Positions 32,601 to 43,654 of a stretch of DNA of 64,000 bases are shown in pieces. The notes below the pieces were generated by a model. The model did no database searches. It was given only the letters and a program-made list of their open reading frames with translations, and was not told the origin of the DNA. The position numbers and the translations under genes were made by a program. The stretch spans positions 4,888,001 through 4,952,000 of the forward strand of contig JAFFJZ010000017.1 of assembly GCA_018340375.1 (NCBI GenBank), read 5' to 3'. This stretch comes from Gonatopus flavifemur. Its lineage: Eukaryota > Arthropoda > Insecta > Hymenoptera > Dryinidae. Positions within the stretch are counted from its first letter, which is position 1. Every line of letters begins with the position of its first letter.

Positions 32601-33294
32601 CCCTGGTTAGAAGGTCCAATAGAAACCGATAAAAACCGATCTAAAATTAATCGGAATGAATAGGGTCAATCGGAGAGGCTCAACTACCGATTCAAGATGA
32701 ATAGGAATCAATTGGAACGTGGTATATATAGGATTGAATCGAGGATTTACCGATAGAAAAATATTTGTTTTATTGGAATTAATATGACTTTCAGTGATCA
32801 ATCGGTTCGTATGAGAGATATCTGATTGAGAGTATGAAAATTTCTCCATTTCATGAGGCAAATGGTTTTTATCGGAAATTTCCATGACCTGAAGCTATTG
32901 GGATCGATCGTAAATGTTACGTAATGGGAAATTCAATCGGTTTTTATGAAGAATGTCCAATTCGAGTAGAGTTTGTACAGATTTGATCGGTCTGTAGGTT
33001 TCAATCGGATTATTCCACTATCCGAATTCATGGGGAATAATAGGACCATTCACGGATCTGAAAATTGAATAGGATTGAATGAGAAATATCCAATTCGAAT
33101 TCAGAATTCCTTTCAGCGGATTAAATTATCGGTTTTTATCAGAATTTTCGGTGATTTCGGTCTATCAGAACCAATGGGAAAATTGTACAAAATTCAAGAC
33201 TTACTGGGTTTCTATCCAGAATAACCAATTCGATTTGAGTTCGTTTATTTCATTGGTCAATAGGTGGTTTCAATTGGATTATTCGATCATCCCA

Positions 33295-33553
33295 CACTGA
33301 AAGAAAGGTGGGTACAGACAACGGTGATATAATTGATTCAACAGTAGAATACGATTGGATATATCCAACCGAATCTGACTGTTGCCTCAACTACATACAC
33401 TGTTGACTCAACTACATGCAGTTGAATCAACCATCATGGTGTCAAGTGAACGATTATACTGTCAATCTGATCATATATTCGTTGACTTCACTATGACATT
33501 CAGTTACCCTAACAACAAAATATAATTGATTTTCGATGAAATTTTTTTCAGTG
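33295..33553. mobile_element. MITE (CACTGAAAG-ended) nested in the satellite element
   Basis: The left end CACTGAAAGAAAGG and right end TTTTTTTCAGTG bound a 259-bp stretch rich in TTGACTCAACTACATGCAGTTGAATCAAC words. The sequence differs from the surrounding ATCGG repeats. The terminal style resembles the MITE at 59423-59660. Confidence 0.65.
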
Positions 33554-34289
33554 CAATTTATGGGAAATAAAAGGAATATTTACGGGATTGAATATTCAAT
33601 AGCATTGAATGAGAAATTTCCAATTCAATTTTAGAATTTATTCCACCGCATGAGCCCTGGTTAAAAAATCCGATAAGATCCGATAGAAACCGATTCAGAA
33701 TTAATCGGACTGCATAGGATCAATCGGAACAGTTCAATCCCCGAGTCAAAATCAATAAGAGTTTATCGGAATCTCTTTTCTATAGGTTCCAATCGGGGAT
33801 TCACCAATTAAAAAATCTGCATTTTATGGGAATTAATCAAACTTCACATAATCTATCGGTCTGTATAAGAGGTATCTGATTGGATGATTGAAATTTTCTC
33901 CATTCCATCAGGCAAACGGTTTTTATCGGAAGTTTCCACAATTTCAATCTATTGGAACTAATGGGAAAATTTGTGAAATTGAATGATGAATGGGTTTCTT
34001 ATGGGAGATTTCTGACTGCATTTAAGGATGCATCGATTCCATTGATCAATGGATTTTAATTGGATTATTCCAACATTCAAATTTATTGAAAATAATAGGC
34101 AAGTTTACAAATTCTAAAGCCCTATAGGTATGTACCGGCAATAACCGATTCAGTTCTGAAATTTCTTTCATTGCATCAAATCATTGGTTTTTATCAGAAT
34201 CCCTGGTGACCTCGATGTATTGGAACTAATGGGAAAGTTGCTGGAATGGGGAACTATAATCATAGAATACCAAGAGAATCCAATTAGAA

Positions 34290-35390
34290 AATATTTCATT
34301 GGCATCAATCGGAATTTTTATCAGTGATGGAATATCCATTGGATCCCACTGAAAAATATGTTACTGGTACTAATTATAATTGTAATGATTATTAAAATGC
34401 CGATTAAATCAAATGAAAGAATATTGTGTTCGTACGAATTGGAATTTTTATTATTGATAAAATACCTATTGGATGCCATTGAAAAATATTTGACTGGTAT
34501 CAATTAGAATCTTCATGATTAATAACATACCGATTGAATTCAATTGGAAAATATTGTATTGGCATCAATCGGAATTTTCATTGGTCATAAAATACCAAGT
34601 GAATGCAATTACACAATATTTCATTGATATCAATCGGAATAATTATTATTGATAAAATATCAATTGGATCCCATTGAAAAATATTTGACTGGTATCAATT
34701 GAAATTTTCATGACTGATGAAATACCGATTCAATACAATTAAAAAATATCTTATTGGTATCCATCGGAATTTTTTATCAATCATAAAATACCCATTGAAT
34801 CTAATGAGAAAATATTTCCTTGGTATCAATTGGAATTTTTATGATTAATGACATACCCATTGCATTCTATTGAAAAATATTTCACTGATATCAATTAGAA
34901 TTTTGATGATCAATGAAATACCTATTGAATCAAATGAAAAATATTTTCTTGGTATCAATAGGAATTCTTATTACTGATAAAATACCTATTGGATGCCATT
35001 GAAAAATATTTGACTGGTATCAATCAGAATCTTCATAATTAATAACATACCGATTCAATCCAATTGAAAAATATTGTATTGGCGTCAATCGGAATTTTCA
35101 TTGATCATAAAATACCAAGTGAATCCAATTACACAATATTTCATTGATATCAATCGGAATTCTTATTATTGATAAAATACCTATTGGATCCCATTGGAAA
35201 ATATTTGACTCGTATCAATTAGAATTTTCATAACTGATAAAATACCGATTGAATCCAATTGAAAAATATTGTATTGATATCAATCGGAATTTTTCATCCA
35301 TCATAAAATACCGATTGAATCCAATTGGAAAATATTCTCTTGGTCTTCATTGGGATTTTTATTATTAATGAACTCTCATGCTCTCATTAA
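34290..35390. repeat. ~65-bp tandem repeat with a 520-bp higher-order period
   Basis: The basic unit (TTGGTATCAATCGGAATTTT...GATAAAATACCGATTGAATCC) is about 65-66 bp. Distinctive variants recur 520 bp apart: AATACCTATTGGATGCCATT at 34461 and 34981, and AATACCAAGTGAAT at 34591 and 35111. That is eight basic units per higher-order unit, so a block of eight was duplicated recently within the array. Confidence 0.85.
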
Positions 35391-35496
35391 GACCGATAAA
35401 ATCCCTCATATGTCTAATGGACTATTACCAATTGAATCTTATTACTGTAGGACACCCATCCCGACATAAGACAGTCATTTAGTTCACATTGATAGG

Positions 35497-35590
35497 AAGC
35501 GAACCACGGCATCGAGCGAGCGGGTGTTCCAGATCGATCTTCTAGGTTAAGCAACGACAACTGCGGTACAAGGTGGATGGGTGATCACCA
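35497..35590 (+). ncRNA. 5S rRNA-like sequence
   Basis: The stretch ending GTTAAGCAACGACAACTGCG followed by GGTACAAGGTGGATGGGTGA resembles the 3' half of eukaryotic 5S rRNA, including the internal promoter (A-box-like GGTTAAGCAAC and C-box-like GGATGGGTGA at the right spacing). The 5' half is poorly matched and the 3' end is lost in AT-rich sequence. A 5S-derived SINE head or 5S pseudogene is more likely than a functional gene. The inserted segment interrupts the ATCGG satellite from about 35445 to 35735. Confidence 0.5.
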
Positions 35591-35739
35591 TGTTAATAAC
35601 ACATAAATGATCGTTTGAATTCATTTCAGCAATAATTTGTCATACGTAATGATTGAATAAATGTTATATGTGTTTGTTTAATTGATGTAAAATGCGCGTA
35701 TATAATGTATATAAACCGTTCGTTGGTTGGGTTAACAAC

Positions 35740-36081
35740 CAATGAAATTTAATAAGAAAATCGCGATGCAGGAATCAATTCATTCCGATAAGTTTTTTTT
35801 ATCGGATTTGATCGGATTTTTTCACCAGGGAAAATGCCGATTAAATCCAGTTAAAAATTATTTTATTGGTATCAATGGGAAATTTCTGATGCAGAAACTC
35901 AATCCATTCCGATTAAATGTTTTCTTATCGGATTCAATCGGATTTTTGAACTGGGGAAAGACCGATTAAATCCAATCAAAAATTATCTTATTGATATCAA
36001 TAGGGAATTTCCGATGCAGAAACTCAATTCATTCCGATAAAATTTTTTTTTATCGGATTCAATCGGGTTGTTTAACCAGGG
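35740..36081. repeat. ~123-bp tandem repeat ending in the element terminus
   Basis: Two to three units follow the pattern GATGCAGAAACTCAATNCATTCCGAT...TTATCGGATTCAATCGG, each closing with a version of the terminal sequence (TTTTTTCACCAGGG, TTTTTGAACTGGGG, GTTTAACCAGGG). The terminus of the CCCTGG element has thus been tandemly duplicated. Confidence 0.75.
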
Positions 36082-36880
36082 CTGTACGTCGTCTACCACC
36101 ACTATCAATTTCATATAGGCGGTCTTGTGGAAATCTTGTATTGAATGTATGAATTACAGATTACAAAGTGGATTCAATTGATAATGAATGGCATGAAATG
36201 GATGATTAAAGATTATGTAATGAATCAATAACTGAATCATCACTTATAATCAGAAAGGAGAATCCATCAAAAAACCCCAATGGAATATAAAAAGTTTTTA
36301 GAGAGCGAAGTTCATGACGAAACCTCAAAGAGATGTGAATAGTTTGACCAACGGTAGAAGTTGAAGTTGGTCTCCAGTTACTTCAGTCACACTGAAGTAT
36401 ATCAAAGCGATTTTTTCAAAGGCGAAAACACAGTAGATATGCCACAGATTCTTACAACATGCTGGGCTCATCATTTCCTTGAAGTAGAATCATAGGTGGC
36501 TGGAGACGGAGCAGAAATGAAGCAGACGTATCACAAATTTGTATGCTAGCTATTGTCACTGTCAATCTCATTTGGTGACCTCATAGTCGAACGAAGAAAA
36601 GGTAAAAGTGCAGTGGATATATCACAGATCTATCCGATGATGGTATCAGATTATTTGCGTAGTGTTTCAGGGGGATGAGAAAGAAACAAAATGAAGCGAA
36701 TATACCATAGATCTGTGAGTTTGCTATCACCACTATCAGTTGGCATTACAGATTACAGAGTGGATTCAATTGATAATGAATCCCTAGATTCTTCGAGTAG
36801 AATTACAGGTGGATGAAGGAAAAACAGGCAAGATGCAGATATATCATATATCTGTATAAAAGCAGTGCCAACCACAAAAA
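36082..36880 (-). repeat. Satellite-like foldback block, copy C continued
   Basis: This resumes the block cut at 32600 (GTCTACCACCACTATCAA, AATTACAGATTAC, AAGTATATCAAAGCG, GGCTGGAGACGGAGCAG). Together with 30556-32600 it mirrors the arrangement at 5330-6480 and 45000-47760. Confidence 0.65.
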
Positions 36881-36884
36881 TCCA

Positions 36885-37865
36885 GATTGCATGACATTTT
36901 TATAAAGTTATAGCCGTTGTTTTTCATCAGGGAAAAAGTATTTCCGAAGGTAACTTTACGTGCATGTTACGAAGTAAAGGTACAAAGTGGATATTTATTC
37001 ATGATCTGCGAGTTGAAGAACGAAATTGGCCACGTAATGCTAAAGACTCATACATATATTTCTTCAAAAAGCAATAATTTCACTTGCTCATCAAATAACA
37101 ATTCAATTACTATAATCTTCTATAGGTGATTTTGAAGAACATAGTATACGTTTATAATACCACAACCGACTAAATATTCTTGAAGAATTTTTCAAAATGA
37201 TTTTGATGGATATTTCACAAAATTCTAAAAAATTTCTTGTACAGTACTGAAAAATGCTCTTGACCAGATATTTTGAAGATATCTCTTTTTGTTGCATGAT
37301 AAATGAATATTTGACATCTCTTTAAGATACTCTTTAAAATAATCCTAAAGAGTCATTGAAACATTTTTGCTGGGAAACTATTTTCAACTTCATGCCAAAT
37401 GGTACAAATTCTCGTTTTATCAAAAAAATTTCTGTTGGATACCTTAAACATATTGTGTGCAAGTTCTCTTTGTTCGTAAAATCTGTTTTGTTCCGTTTTC
37501 CTAACAATCATATTTTAAAAACAATGGGAATTCTTGCACAATACATGTTTGAAACAAAATCGTGGGCTGCTTTGGGCGCCAACTTATCGGTCAATTAATA
37601 TTTATTTTTCGGAATCCTACACATATGTATTGATTTGTGGGAATTCACTTTTATTTCCTTCTGTTCTTCATTCTTTATGTCGCTCATCTATTGCTGTTCA
37701 ATGATGAGATGACTGATGGAAACCCAAGTGAGTTTTTCATATCATAAATGATCGGAGGACATTTTCTTCATCGCTACGATCGCTATCAAATTAGACATGA
37801 GCATTCGAATTTCATTTATGTTCAGTTAGGGACACATCCAGAAATAGAATTGAAATTCCAATAAA
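36885..37865 (+). repeat. USP-bearing dispersed element, copy 2 (partial)
   Basis: From 36893 to about 37058 the plus strand encodes the C-terminal USP piece (FYKVIAVVFHQGK, SEGNFTCML, WIFIHD-like, FFKKQ, stop), matching 2336-2512 on the other strand. Similarity continues through the NILEEF block (37160-37300) and the KISVGYL block (37420-37560) to CSSFF..SMMR near 37690. In the last part it matches 44340-44530 inverted. The N-terminal USP part is absent. As in copy 1, Asn stands at the expected catalytic His. Confidence 0.7.
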
Positions 37866-38882
37866 AAAACTTCAAAAAAGTAAAAAAATCACGCCAAGTA
37901 CATGAAAATGCGGTCAATCCTAAAAAAAATCTAAAAATACATTCAAACGAAAATTCTCCAACAATAAGAATTTCGATAAGATACAACAGGATATGCTTCA
38001 CTTGAAAAAAAAAGATGTGGAATCAATATGAGCTGCCAAGTACATTCGGTTATTCAAATGGTATGTAAACGATTTCTTGTATATTGTAACTTCAGTTTGT
38101 TTAAATTGTATTCAAAGCGATTTATGATTGTATTGAATTAACAATATATAGTGAGGTGGAACAAAAATTAGGTTCAACCATTTTACATACTAGAAACAAC
38201 TCTGACCTATTTGAAACTCAACGTGTTGATCGCTTCTAATATGTTTTGAAATTTTTCACATACCAGAAACAGCGCTAAGTTATTCCAAACCAACCGCGTT
38301 AGTCCTTCCAAATAGATTTTGAAATCCACGTCAATGCGGAACACTTGGCGCGGCCGATTACGTGAGTTTTGAGCCTCAAGTGTATTCAAACAATTCTGTT
38401 GAAAGTATGTGATCAAAACGTTGGATACAAAATCTTCATCGGCCGCGCCAAGTGTTCCGCATTGACGTGGATTTCAAAATCTATTTGGAACGACTAACGC
38501 GTTTGGTTTGGAATAACTTAGCGCTGTTTCTGGTATGTGAAAAATTTCAAAACATATTAGAACCGATCAACACGTTGGGTTTCAAATAGGTCAGAGTTGT
38601 TTCTAGTATGTCAAATGGTTGAACCTAATTTTTGTTTCACCTCACTATATATTGTTAATTCAATGCAATCATAAATCGCTTTGAATACAATTTAAACAAA
38701 CTGAAGTTACAATATACAAGAAATCGTTTACATACCCTTTGAATAACCGAATGTACTTGGCAGCTCATATTGATTTCACATCTTTTTTTTTTCAAGTGAA
38801 GCATATCCTGTTGTATCTTATCGAAATTCTTATTGTTGGAGAATTTTCGTTTGAATGTATTTTTAGATTTTTTTTAGGATAT
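37866..38882. mobile_element. Foldback element with ~445-bp arms
   Basis: The arms 37914-38358 and 38438-38882 are near-perfect inverted copies (coordinate sum 76796) around a 79-bp spacer. The arm tips nearest the spacer carry AACACTTGGCGCGGCCGAT. The left arm extends outward to AACTTCAAAAAAGTAAAAAA and TCACGCCAAGTACATGAA at 37866-37905. The corresponding outer end is lost on the right, but a fragment of it sits at 60276-60385. No coding sequence. It resembles the second foldback at 42670-44305. Confidence 0.88.
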
Positions 38883-39556
38883 ACTATACGAGTGAGCAGG
38901 ACCCATAATTTCAGTACGGAATTCACAACAAAACTTTCTCGGTAAAATTTCTCTCAATTGAATTCATGGAAAAGCATAACATTTTCAGAGCTTAATTTTT
39001 AATCATTCATTTATTACGGTACAGAGTCCAAATTTCGACGAAGATTCTTTTTCAATTTGAGAAACAAAATTTTTCAACAAAATTTCGGGGAAAAAATTTT
39101 CTTCAATAAAGTTTTGGGAAAAAAATTGGTTGGAAATTTGGAATTTGTTATTTTTGAGATGATTATGCGGCAAATATGCTGAAACTCTCTTATTCTGCTT
39201 TTGCGTACGCAAACTTTCTGCGTATCGAAAACATTGCACAATATTTGCCTACGTTATTATTATTGAGGGAAATAAAAACAACATTCCATTACCGATGTTT
39301 ATTTCATTACTGATGCTTCCATCCTAGTTTATGTGGTCTGAATTTGTGCATGTTTTTTTATTTTGATATGTTATTTTGCGATGTGAATTTTCAAAATTCA
39401 GTCGAAGCTCTTTGTATGCAATTGTCTGTATCCTTCCTTTGCATGACATCGAATATTGAGTGAGAATAGGATACAGATGGTAGCATATAGAGAAGTTCCA
39501 TGCTGTTGAAAATTTCTGCATGAAGTTCACTGTTTTTACTGGAAGATGTCCTCAAA
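38883..39556. other. Non-coding stretch
   Basis: This is AT-rich with repeated ACAAAATTTTTC / GGGAAAAAAATT words near 39050-39130. Short ORFs on the minus strand lack motifs. Nothing recognised. Confidence 0.3.
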
Positions 39557-40180
39557 TACGTGCATGAATTCAGTTTCATATCCACTTCATATTAAATTCA
39601 ATATACTTGAACATCGAATTGTATCTGGTGTTTCGCTCGAGTTGAAGGTTGATTCCGCTTCTCCCCTCTCTATATGTAAGATCAGGAAATTCTGCCATAT
39701 ATAAGGGAGAGGAGGAATCACTTTTCGCCTTGGGTGGTTTTGGGATACTTTTTCCCTTGGCTACAATTTCCTAAACCAAAACTTACCTCAGAAAAATCCT
39801 CGGGAAATGTCTTTTGGGGATTTTTTCTCGGTGGATATTTTAATAGGGGAATATTTGCTAGGAAACTTTGACCGTGAAATTATAGCCGGGGGGAGAAGTA
39901 TCCCAGAACCGCAAGTTCCTGTTTTTGTACGTTAAGGGGATAATAGCGCCGTGGTATGAGTTACATCTCTTATTTCAAACTATTCAAAAACGTTTTGATA
40001 GGATCAAAATATCTCTTTGTATAACAATTCAACATTCTCTGAAGAATTACTGTACGAAGCGATGTTGTAATTTTATTGAGCCACTTTTGAATAGTTTGGG
40101 ATAAACAATTTGGCTCGTACCAGTTGCTAGATTTCCTCAAATGCAATGTTCATGTATATGCAACTGAATTCATGTACGTG
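39557..40180. mobile_element. MITE-like element with ACGTGCATGAATTCAG ends
   Basis: The left end ACGTGCATGAATTCAGTTTC (about 39557) pairs with GCAACTGAATTCATGTACGT near 40160-40180. The same terminal sequence delimits 18593-18995, so the two belong together. The interior carries CCCCTCTCTATATGTAAGATC / ATATATAAGGGAGAGG, an inner hairpin, and a GGTGGATATTTTAATAGGGG stretch. Confidence 0.55.
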
Positions 40181-41480
40181 ATGGAAAAGAACTGATTCTT
40201 TTTGGCATTGCGTAACTTCAACTACTTTTTCATCGGTGATATTCTCACAGTCATAAATAATGCGTTACATAGCAGGAATGATCGGAATATTGTTTCCAAA
40301 ATTACTTACATTTTCGATGAACAAGAAAATAGGTTTAGAGAATTCAATATAAATTCAATTTCCTTAATTGTACTGAATTCAATAGTGATTAGTTGAATTG
40401 TTTGCAGTTCATGGTCGCACAGTATTTATCTACGGAACAAGTCTCGTCCTTCCTGTGTATTCCGTGCAAACCTTTGCTTAGAGGGAATGTGATGATTATA
40501 CAACTGAACTGGTTCTTCCCTATTCTGTCACAAAGCATGTATTTCATGGAAAATTCTATCGAAACGTGTCCAGAGCTGTTTGTCATGACGTAGAAAGACG
40601 ACCACTGCAAAGGTACAAGAATAAGTACATATGAGACGAGATTAGAGGATGTGAGTTTAGAGTTACCGAAATGGTAAAGGATGAAATAAAACATTAAGGC
40701 TTTGAAATAGTAGTTTCGATTCATCACGATTTCGGATATCAAATTAATTAGGATAAAATTGAGTTCCACACAGAAATTAACCATTGGCGCGAAAATGGGA
40801 CATTGGTAACAAAGCGCAGTCGAGCCTTTGTAATCAAATTTGGTGCAACCTTGAAATTATAACATATCCTAACAGCACCAAGTTCATTGGACGTTTTCAA
40901 AACTGTTCAAGAATATTCGAACACGTTTTGGAAACCTTTCATTGTTGTTAGAGCAGTGCTTCCATATTCCAATGACTTTTGATGATCAACGATCAGATTC
41001 CCAATTTTTTTTTCGAATTTTCAGAGTCCCAAATAAAAAGTCTTTTTCGGCAAAAACTATGATGGTATTTCTTCTGTCGAAGCATCATGCGTCCTCTTCA
41101 AAATCCCGTTTGAAATTTGAAAATCGGTTGTTCAGAAAAATAGTTATGAATTTTTGTCCGTTAAATGCCGGTTTGACCGTTTTCGGCACTTTTAGCCATT
41201 GAAATCGATTTCTCATCGCCTAAACTTGGATGAAATTGAATTTGTTTCCCACCGATCTCTTTGGCATGAAAAAACAAGAAGAAATTATGTATTTATGAGT
41301 CAAACTACTGCTTCCAGAACGATTTTACAAGCAAAAAACCCGGAGGTGAATATTTACCCCGGTTTGTGGTTTATAGGTGAAAAAAGTTCTTTAACCAGGG
41401 CTTTCAATCATACCGCGTCTTCGTGAGCACTAAACGTTTTTTCAGTGTAGCCAAATCTTATCCGTTTTCGGACGCTTCGT
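40181..41480. other. Stretch without recognised gene
   Basis: A 131-residue minus-strand ORF (40389-40784) and overlapping plus-strand ORFs have no recognisable motif. Around 40990-41190 there is a plus-strand ORF with low-complexity flanks. CCAGGG at 41397 and CAGTG at 41445 are isolated. Confidence 0.3.
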
Positions 41481-41754
41481 CACGGAAAAAATTGGTGATC
41501 CACATTCTCGTTGACTAGTATGTCACTTTGGGACCGAGCACAAATTCGAGAAGAATTCGTTCACTAGATTTTAATAATTCATTGACTATTTCCAATATAT
41601 CGACGATCAGAATGAAGAGTGAATTCCGTTGGTAAAACAATTAACAAAGTCAACGAATTATTGAAATTCAGTGTACGAATTCTTTTCGAATTTGTGCTCC
41701 ATCCCAAAGTGAGATACTAGGCAACAAAGATTTGGATCACTCATTTTTTCCGTG
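41481..41754. mobile_element. MITE with CACGGAAAAAATT ends
   Basis: The left arm CACGGAAAAAATTGGTGATCC, with AGTATGTCACTTTGGGA and CACAAATTCGAGAAGAATTC further in, pairs with the right arm ending GGATCACTCATTTTTTCCGTG. The arms are about 85 bp. The first bases match the ends of the 43152-43390 MITE, although the interiors differ. Confidence 0.75.
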
Positions 41755-42669
41755 ATGGTCCTCAACAGAAATTGTTCCGAATATCATTAGGAAGAATAAA
41801 ATAATTAATTCAGTAGAAAATGATTTATTCTAATAGGTAAACGAATGGGAAAATAAGAATAATCATACACATTGTACTCCTCGTAATTAAGACCTCAGAA
41901 GGAACATGTTAATTGACTTCCCCTTTGAAATCCTCAAAATATTTACATGCCTGCGAATAATATCGCGATAAGGGATGGAGTAAATTTAAAATTTCCATTA
42001 TCATTTTAAGCCACCAGCGTGAAGTTGCGGCTCACCGATAATTGATCCCGGACAATATATCTCACACAAAAATATCCCCGCTGACTTTCATCCCGCAACA
42101 ATAATCACCCAGATAAAATATCCCGGTGAATTGAGCCTGAGGTGACTATCCATATTTGGACCAGAGATGGAATGGCCATATTTGCCTCTGACGTACGTTC
42201 ACGAAAATTCTGTGCTATAAATTTCTAGAATTCGTGGAGAATGAAGGTTGTACATAAATTTTGAAGATAATGCCCAACTGACTTCATAAACAGACCAGAC
42301 TTTTTATTGGGATATCGAATATTTCATTATCAAACAAAATCTAGTATTTATGTGAAAGGTATACATAACCTCAAAATAATGGTATATCTTCAACAGCCTT
42401 CCCAGCAAACACTGCACTGATGGCCCTGTACTGGGTCTTCAATAAATGCCAGCAATGGCTTTGATGGTCCTCCATTGGCAGTCTTTGATGGCCCAGCGCG
42501 TATATGTCCCACCGGCCAGCATTCGGCCACATAACATTCAACCAACATCGTATGCCGATTGAATCATCAAACTTTATCCACTGATTGAATATGAATGTCC
42601 AGACACGAATTCATTGTGAATTCAATATCATTTTGAACAAGAATCAAAAACGATGAATTTATTGAAGAC
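41755..42669. other. Stretch with a short dispersed repeat at 42034-42130
   Basis: Positions 42034-42130 (GATAATTGATCCCGGACAA ... AATATCCCGGTGAATTGA) are a compact version of 52800-53165 and its mirror copy, with shared AAAATATCCCCGCTGACTTTC. Around 42410-42520 there are repeated CAGCAATGGC / TTTGATGGCCC words. No gene recognised. Confidence 0.5.
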
Positions 42670-43151
42670 TATAAAACCCACAAAAAACTTCAAAAAAGTA
42701 AAAAAATAACGCCAAGTACATGAACACCCCCAAGGAATAAAATATTAAAACATGAAGTCAAATCCCACAAAACATACAAATGTCTGACAAAAACCCCTAA
42801 AAATTCTAAAAAAGTACAAAATAAACGTCTCACAATACACTTGGGAAGAAATCCTTGAAAACAATACTTCACTCTTTCCGAAAGATTACTTGATATAACA
42901 AATATAACATCAAAAAAAAAAGATGTGAAATCAATATGCGCTTCCAAGTACATTTGGTTAACCAAATAATATTTGAAGATTTTTCTAAATGGTATGAGGA
43001 GTACAAAAGAGGGGGCATTCAAAGTGGTGCATGATTTTTAAAAAAACACCTTAGTTTTGAACAAATATATAAAAGGGAGTAGAACAAGAAATAGATTTAT
43101 CCATTTCACATGCTAGAAACGTCTCTAAGTGATTTGAAACCAAATCCGCTG

Positions 43152-43390
43152 CACGGAAAAAAGAAAACAGCAATGGTTACTGTGAATCAGAAAATCCATT
43201 GAAACTCAAATTCATTCCACTCAGCATTGCGTTCCCCAGTCCTCATTACTGCCCATTCAGCATTGACGAATTTCATTACAATACCCATCCCTGTGATCGC
43301 GCTAATCCTCATTATTCAAGCGTGTTTTCATTTGTTTTTCAACCGATCGCTGTCATTCACAGTAACCAGTAGTGTTTTCTTTTTTCCGTG
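43152..43390. mobile_element. Complete MITE (CACGGAAAAAAG-ended)
   Basis: The left end CACGGAAAAAAGAAAACAG...GGTTACTGTGAAT pairs with the right end ATTCACAGTAACC...GTTTTCTTTTTTCCGTG, giving ~36-bp terminal repeats with minor mismatches. The length is 239 bp. A truncated sibling lies at 62-252. It is located precisely at the junction of the left foldback arm and the interior. Confidence 0.85.
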
Positions 43391-43399
43391 TGGTTGATT

Positions 43400-43654
43400 T
43401 TTATCATTATTCGGAACAGGGCCGACCTTTGACCGCGCGAGGCTCGATTGCCAATATTTTTCTGGGGCTCTTGAGTATAGACAAAGTGCCACTGGATGAA
43501 CAAAAAAAACGTAATATTCTCAAACTAGGTATAGAAAAACAATTCAGACATAAATTATATATAAACTGTATGGAATTATATACAAATTATACGATTTTGA
43601 AAATTTCTTCTTTCAGACAGTGTGGGAGCCTCTCCAACGCGGGGACTGAGTTGA
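43400..43654 (+). pseudogene. Possible captured gene fragment with one intron
   Basis: Inside the foldback an open stretch reads EQGRPLTARGSIANIFLG, LSIDKVPLDEQKKRNILKL. A donor-like AG|GTATAG (intron from 43529) and a pyrimidine-rich acceptor TTCTTTCAG (to 43616) would join it in frame to DSVGASPTRGLS and a TGA at 43652-43654. No start codon or family is recognised. The exon-intron appearance within a foldback suggests captured gene DNA, but chance cannot be excluded. Confidence 0.3.

Larger units (their letters stand above)
32601..36081. mobile_element. 3.5-kb CCCTGG-ended, satellite-filled element
   Basis: The ends are CCCTGGTTAGAAGGTCC and, inverted, GGTTGTTTAACCAGGG. Removing it rejoins the two halves of the surrounding foldback (ACCATAGACCT + GTACGTCGTC). 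The interior is almost wholly made of degenerate CCGATTGAATCCAATTG and ATCGGAATGAATAGG words. Internal copies of the terminus occur at 33651 (CCCTGGTTAAAAAATCCGAT), 35835 (TTTTTTCACCAGGG) and about 35953. There is no transposase ORF. It looks like a non-autonomous element grown by tandem amplification of its own end. Confidence 0.75.

Noticed and set aside
34290..36081. Centromeric or telomeric satellite
   Set aside because: The array is only about 1-2 kb and lies inside an element with inverted ends. No telomere-type TTAGG array was seen.
40389..40784. 131-residue minus-strand ORF as a gene
   Set aside because: There is no recognised motif, the composition is AT-driven, and there is an overlapping ORF on the other strand of similar quality.
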